From contig NZ_AEIZ01000015.1 in assembly GCF_000165675.1 (NCBI RefSeq), forward strand, positions 248,001 to 312,000: DNA of 64,000 nucleotides, given 5' to 3'. Positions within the stretch are counted from its first letter, which is position 1. Every line of letters begins with the position of its first letter. Shown in pieces: positions 59,812 through 64,000 of this stretch. The translations under genes were made by a program, and so were the position numbers. The DNA is from Leuconostoc fallax KCTC 3537. GTDB taxonomy: Bacteria > Bacillota > Bacilli > Lactobacillales > Lactobacillaceae. The notes beneath the pieces were generated by a model. It was not told where the DNA came from. It did no database searches and saw nothing but the letters and a program-made list of their open reading frames with translations.

Positions 59812-61562
59812 TTATGCATCACCTATTACTTTTTCTATTAATGTTTGATCAATCTTTGTCAATTCTTGTTGCCATAACTCCCAAGTATTATGATGCCAAA
59901 CGCGTTGATAGCCAATATTTAATAACCACTCACTGCGTTTTGTATTAGCACGCATCAATACCTGATCAGCCAACATCATAATGGCCTTCTGATGGGTAGA
60001 CGCATTCGTCTGACCTATTACCAGTATATCAAAATGAGCATTACCAACAATACGTTGGCCCTTAATTTTTGCTTGTTCAGGGGATAAGGTGTTATCTTGC
60101 GGTGATTTATTAACAAAGATACGACTATTCGGCATGACTTGATCAACATGTGTAAAGAACTGATAGCCATACCAATTATCCAACAAATGTCGCTCATAGA
60201 TGACAAAACTTTGATCCACATTTTGAGGTATTCTTGCCACTATGCCATCATCAAACTGAGATTCTGAAAAATCTTCACCATTAATAAGCATGCGTATTGT
60301 CTTAACGGGTTGTATTGCTGGTTGCTTTTGAATGACTGTCGCCACCCGTTCAGTAGCCAAGCCATCATCGTTCGCCACATATCGTTGATAAAAATTTTGA
60401 TATTGAACACTGAATTTTATTTGAATATCAGATAGATGGTGTATCCAATCTACAATATTTTCTACCTGCCGTGTATATGGTCCTGGAAGTTGATTATCAG
60501 CTAAATACGTTCCTCTTGATGTCTGATAATCTGCATTCTGATCCAAGAATAGAATCGGGCGTTGCGTAATCAAATAATCAAAAAATAATGATGAATAATC
60601 CGTAATTAAAATGTCTGTGATAGCCAATACATCGTTGGTATCTAAATAATTCGGTACTAAATATGAGGCAAATGCTTCATCTCTTTCAACTAATTGATAC
60701 ACATAAGGATGCGCCTTAAAACGAATATCATATTGCGGTAATTGCTGCTGTAATTGTTTTAGCACAACTAAATATTTTTGTATTTCTTCATAACTAGATG
60801 TTAAAGTTGTCGCATCTCCGCTCCAAGTTGGTGCATAAAGGATAACCTTTTGTTGGCTATGTACTAATGCTCTAACCTTTTTTTCAAGCATTGGCTTGAG
60901 GCCATTAACTAAGACATCATTTCTCGGATAACCAACATTTAATAGTTGCCCGCGATATAAATTATCTAGACGATAATCCCGACGAAAAATAGTTGTCGTA
61001 TAAGCATTAGGCATAACTAAGTAATCTGTCATCATCAGATTTCTCAATACATTCCAAGACCCCATTACGCCACCAGGCATCGCATATCCCATTTTTTCAA
61101 TGGCGTGCCATGCCAAGTGTTAATAAAAATCTGGTCTGATCGTTTAACAAAGATATCAGAAAAAATCATTGCATTTGTCACAACATACTTTGCTGTTAAT
61201 AAGGCATGCATATGTTCATCAGAAAACTGTATCACCACATGAATCTGTGACCTATCAGATAAAGTTAAATACGCTAAGGTTGCTTGTATTTCTGTTAAAT
61301 ATTGGGATTCTGCCACAATAATGTGTTGCATTTTTGGTTTATTATTTAACCAATGCAATAAGATAGCACGGGGCGAATCACTCAATTGTTGCCCATCACG
61401 CATATCATACAAAGCCACGTTTTCATCCAATGGCCACTCATCATAATGATTATCGTAGTATTGCTTCGCTTTATTTTCAGGTGATTGCAAGGCTAACTTA
61501 TTCTGTCGTTGCCACTGCCAATCCCGCCATTTATAGATTGTTTGTTTAATTAATTTTTGCAT
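59812..61562 (-). CDS. TagF-like CDP-glycerol glycerophosphotransferase (one frameshift)
   Basis: 583 residues after correction. INTWHGTPLKKMGYAMPGGV holds the essential HGT motif; NVGYPRNDVLV, LYAPTWSGDATTL, RFKAHPYVYQL and ILITDYSSLFFDYLI complete the family set. One A missing from the A6 run near 61093-61098 splits it exactly inside HGTPLKKMG. The C-terminal about 150 residues (INGEDFSESQFDDGIVARIP onward) are extra and unassigned. It polymerises or primes poly(glycerol phosphate); tagD, which makes its CDP-glycerol donor, lies just upstream. Confidence 0.88.
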
Positions 61563-61565
61563 AAT

Positions 61566-61588
61566 AAAAAGGCGACCACTCGCCTTTT
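61566..61588 (-). terminator. Terminator/attenuator between tagD and the TagF-like gene
   Basis: 10-bp stem AAAAAGGCGA/TCGCCTTTT with a 4-base loop and T5 on the minus strand; it lies only 4 bases before the TagF-like start, so readthrough must be partial if the genes are co-transcribed. Confidence 0.75.
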
Positions 61589-61609
61589 CATTATACTTGA
61601 TTTATATCA

Positions 61610-62044
61610 TTAGTTCACTTTTGATTCATGTTCAGTTGCCATATTTTTAGAATTCAAATCTTTTTTAATCTGAGTTGTTGAAATTTCCGGTGTCCGTGCT
61701 AAGTAAACCACTTCAGCATCAGTTTCGTTGGCAATAAAGTCAAACTGTCCAGCCCAATCATCCCCCATTACAAAAGTATCTACTTTATATAGATCAACAT
61801 CGGCTACTTTTTGATCCCATGATTCTTCAGGAATAACAAGATCAACATAACGAATAGCTTCTAAGAGTTGTTTCCGCTTTTCATAAGAGAAATATGTTTT
61901 CTTCTGTTTAGAGTTCCAATTAAATTCATCAGTTGATAAAGCAACAATCAGATAGTCACCCATCTCTTTAGCACGGCGCAATAAATTAATATGACCATAA
62001 TGCAACATATCAAATGTTCCGTATGTAATAATGCGTTTCATCAT
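61610..62044 (-). CDS. tagD: Glycerol-3-phosphate cytidylyltransferase
   Basis: 144 residues, intact. RIITYGTFDMLHYGHINLLRR with the HYGH (HXGH) motif, KRKQLLEAIRYVDLVIPE, FVMGDDWAGQFDFI and the C-terminal PEISTTQIKKDL (RTXGISTT equivalent). Makes CDP-glycerol from CTP and glycerol-3-phosphate, the donor for both TagF-like proteins in the window. Six bp after glf. Confidence 0.95.
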   Translation of the reverse strand: MMKRIITYGTFDMLHYGHINLLRRAKEMGDYLIVALSTDEFNWNSKQKKTYFSYEKRKQLLEAIRYVDLVIPEESWDQKVADVDLYKVDTFVMGDDWAGQFDFIANETDAEVVYLARTPEISTTQIKKDLNSKNMATEHESKVN

Positions 62045-62050
62045 TTCTCC

Positions 62051-63244
62051 TTATTGATTGCTTTCAATCTTATCATGAGCAAAATTAAAGTCTTGAGGGA
62101 TATTGAATTCTTGACGTACCGTATTCAATGCATCATTAATGACTTGATCCATATCAAAATAACGATACTTACCTAGACGACCGCCAAACAAAATATTAGA
62201 CTGCGTTTGACGTGCTATCTTAGCATATTGCTTGTAAATCTGTGTATTACGCTCATCATTAACAGGATAATAAGCTTCTTTAGTCCGATCCCAGTCCTGC
62301 GGATATTCCCGTGTAATAATTGTTTTACCATCATCAGCCAAGCCGTCAAAGTGTTTCCACTCCATAACCCGCGTGTAAGGGGTCTGTGCATCTGTATAAT
62401 TGATAACAGCATTTCCCTGGTAGTTATCGTTATCTAAAACTTCACTTTCAAAGCGTAATGAACGATACTCAAGTTCACCATATTGATAATCAAAAAATTG
62501 ATCAATCATACCCGTATAAATAATTCTTGGAAATTCACTGAGCAATGTTTCTTTGTGATCAAAGAAATCTGTATCAGTTAAGATATCAATTAACCCATTA
62601 CTATCAGAAACCATTTGTTCAAAAATTTGGGTATATCCACCAACAGGAATACCTTGGTAACGATGATTGAAATAATTATTATCATAGATAAAGCGAACTG
62701 GCAAGCGCTTTATGATAAAAGCTGGTAACTCTGTTGCCTTTCTACCCCATTGTTTCTCGGTGTAACCCTTAATGAGTTTTTCATAAATGTCTGTTCCAAT
62801 TAAAGAAATCGCCTGTTCTTCCAAATTACGTGGCTGGCGGTCTCCTAAATCTTTTAAGGCTGCTTGCTTTTGTTCTTCAATTTTATCTTTAGCTTCTTGT
62901 GGTGTTTTCGTTCCCCACATTTCGTAAAAGGTGTTCATATTGAACGGCAAATTATATAAACTACCCTTATAATTTGCAATCACTTGATTTTGGAAACCAT
63001 TAAATGTCGCAAATTGACGAACATAGTCCCATACTTCTTTATTATCAGTATGGAAAATATGCGCACCAAAGTCATGAACTGTAATACCATGCTCTGTATG
63101 TGTGTAAGTATTACCCGCAATATGCGGGCGTTTCTCAATAATGAGAGAGCGCTTACCACGTTTGGCTGCTTCATATGCAAAAATCATCCCAAACGGACCC
63201 GCACCAACAATTAAATAATCATAGTTTTTAGTATTAAATTCCAT
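62051..63244 (-). CDS. glf: UDP-galactopyranose mutase
   Basis: 397 residues, intact. FAD fingerprint YLIVGAGPFGMIFAYEAAKR, EKRPHIAGNTYTH, GITVHDFGAHIFHTDN, YTEKQWGRKATELPAFIIKR, ITREYPQDWDRTKEAYYPV and LFGGRLGKYRYFDMDQVI. Converts UDP-galactopyranose to UDP-galactofuranose. Next to a GlfT-like transferase, indicating that the surface polymer made here contains galactofuranose. Confidence 0.96.
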   Translation of the reverse strand: MEFNTKNYDYLIVGAGPFGMIFAYEAAKRGKRSLIIEKRPHIAGNTYTHTEHGITVHDFGAHIFHTDNKEVWDYVRQFATFNGFQNQVIANYKGSLYNLPFNMNTFYEMWGTKTPQEAKDKIEEQKQAALKDLGDRQPRNLEEQAISLIGTDIYEKLIKGYTEKQWGRKATELPAFIIKRLPVRFIYDNNYFNHRYQGIPVGGYTQIFEQMVSDSNGLIDILTDTDFFDHKETLLSEFPRIIYTGMIDQFFDYQYGELEYRSLRFESEVLDNDNYQGNAVINYTDAQTPYTRVMEWKHFDGLADDGKTIITREYPQDWDRTKEAYYPVNDERNTQIYKQYAKIARQTQSNILFGGRLGKYRYFDMDQVINDALNTVRQEFNIPQDFNFAHDKIESNQ

Positions 63245-63261
63245 TTAATTAACCTCAGCAC

Positions 63262-64000
63262 CTATTGTACACGACCAAAACCAAATTTGCGTGCTAAAAA
63301 TTTAGTTCCTTTTTTAACCAATTTTGATGTTCCATAAACACAACTGGGACTTCTTGATATTTAATTTGATGTTTAGTTAACCAAACATCTAACAACCGTT
63401 CGCTCAAGAAACCATAAACACGGCGCTCATATACTGACCAATTTTGTACTTCTGGTGATAAGCGGTGTTCTACTTTATCGAGAATATCAAACAACCAATC
63501 CACATAATCATTAAAGAGCTGACGACGCATAATCAACATATTAAACATGTGCGCAGACGTGCTTGCCATATTGGCTTCAAACGCCTCATTATAATCTGGA
63601 TAATCTGTTTGGATGACTTCACGCAGTATATCTAAAGATTGCCCGTGATGCGCATGTCGATAATGCGATTCACTGCTTTCAATCCAGTAATGTCTTTTTT
63701 AGGTACAATGACATCAACGTGTTGTAACAAATCACGTAATTGCGCTTCACTTAATATAGTATTCAAATTTTTTGACGATTGAAAGTGAAGTATCGTCGAT
63801 AGTGTACCAATCCCACAATATCTGCTTGACTATTATGTCTCGCCCAATATAAAGCCGTTAATTCATTATATTGTTTATTTTTTATTGATATATTGTCACC
63901 CGTATCGTCCCATGTATATTCAGGAAAATGTTCAGATGACAAAGCCGCCCCAACCTGGAGCGGCGTATAAATTGATGCAACTGGCATGGGGGCTATTTTG
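63262..64000 (-). CDS. DUF4422 glycosyltransferase (three frameshifts; 5' end outside window)
   Basis: About 246 residues visible. IYTPLQVGAALSSEHF, DDTGDNISIKNKQYNELTAL, HYRRYFTFNRQKN, VPKKRHYWIESSESHYRHAH, NMASTSAHMFNMLIMRRQLF and GFLSERLLDVWL are the DUF4422 set, seen in galactosyl- and other sugar transferases of polysaccharide clusters. Single As are missing from A6 runs near 63770, 63698 and 63313; correction gives one frame ending FLARKFGFGRVQ. Eighteen bp upstream of glf, same operon. Confidence 0.82.

Noticed and set aside
1-64000. CRISPR arrays, prophage, IS elements or rRNA
   Set aside because: No regularly spaced repeats, phage structural genes, transposases or rRNA sequences were seen on either strand.

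Overview
This is a low-GC Gram-positive chromosome segment, almost entirely ordinary chromosomal genes, best matched to the Leuconostoc/Weissella branch of Lactobacillaceae. The evidence is a MurE without the meso-DAP DNPR motif, pnuC-nadR NAD salvage, a cysK/ctl/cysE-type cluster, exosortase XrtG, and a large glycerophosphate/galactofuranose surface-polymer block. I see no phage, transposase, CRISPR array or rRNA.

Quality warning that affects every reading frame: about 30 single-base frameshifts interrupt otherwise good genes, including essential ones (argS, murE). Nearly all are one base short and lie in A/T runs, typically six where seven restore the frame. This looks like systematic homopolymer under-calling rather than gene decay. 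I therefore give merged genes and name each break.

Layout. 1-12.2 kb (minus strand): htpX-lemA, a YheA protein, PBP1A, argR-argS, a DUF2187 protein, a ribbon-helix-helix protein coupled to an SPFH protein, murE, dus, an ITPase and folC. 12.3-18.8 kb: pnuC-nadR, a sugar porter, a DUF1361 protein, a flavodoxin-like oxidoreductase, and luxS-metF. 18.9-23.8 kb: a TetR regulator with a 38-bp palindrome and a divergent YhgE-like membrane protein, then a DHA2 exporter with a DUF4811 partner and a MerR regulator. 23.8-26.7 kb: cysteine operon (OASS/CBS-like enzyme, cystathionine lyase/synthase, serine acetyltransferase) preceded by a Cys-codon leader peptide and an intrinsic terminator. 26.7-37 kb: a ThiD/PdxK kinase, nitroreductase/Rrf2, an orphan LytTR response regulator facing an unannotated double-glycine peptide gene with a 9-12-9 direct repeat, a MacB-type ABC exporter, an HTH regulator, Ni/Co and CadD-like transporters, and tRNA-Cys.

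37-46 kb (minus): an exosortase G island containing a Firmicu-CTERM substrate, XrtG, a GT2 with a C-terminal 6-pyruvoyl-tetrahydropterin-synthase-like domain, and a second XrtG-associated membrane glycosyltransferase. Two tandem PTPS_related-type membrane proteins with a small unknown protein between them lie upstream. nagB follows with a HutC/NagR-type operator. 46-64 kb (minus): cell-surface glycan genes (membrane glycosyltransferases, a GtrB-like enzyme, a very large TagF-like protein, a glucosaminidase, a GlfT-like transferase, another TagF-like protein, tagD, glf and a DUF4422 transferase running off the edge), interrupted by a DUF402 gene and recX.

The most interesting items are the cysteine leader/attenuator, the double-glycine peptide with its probable LytTR switch, and the XrtG island.
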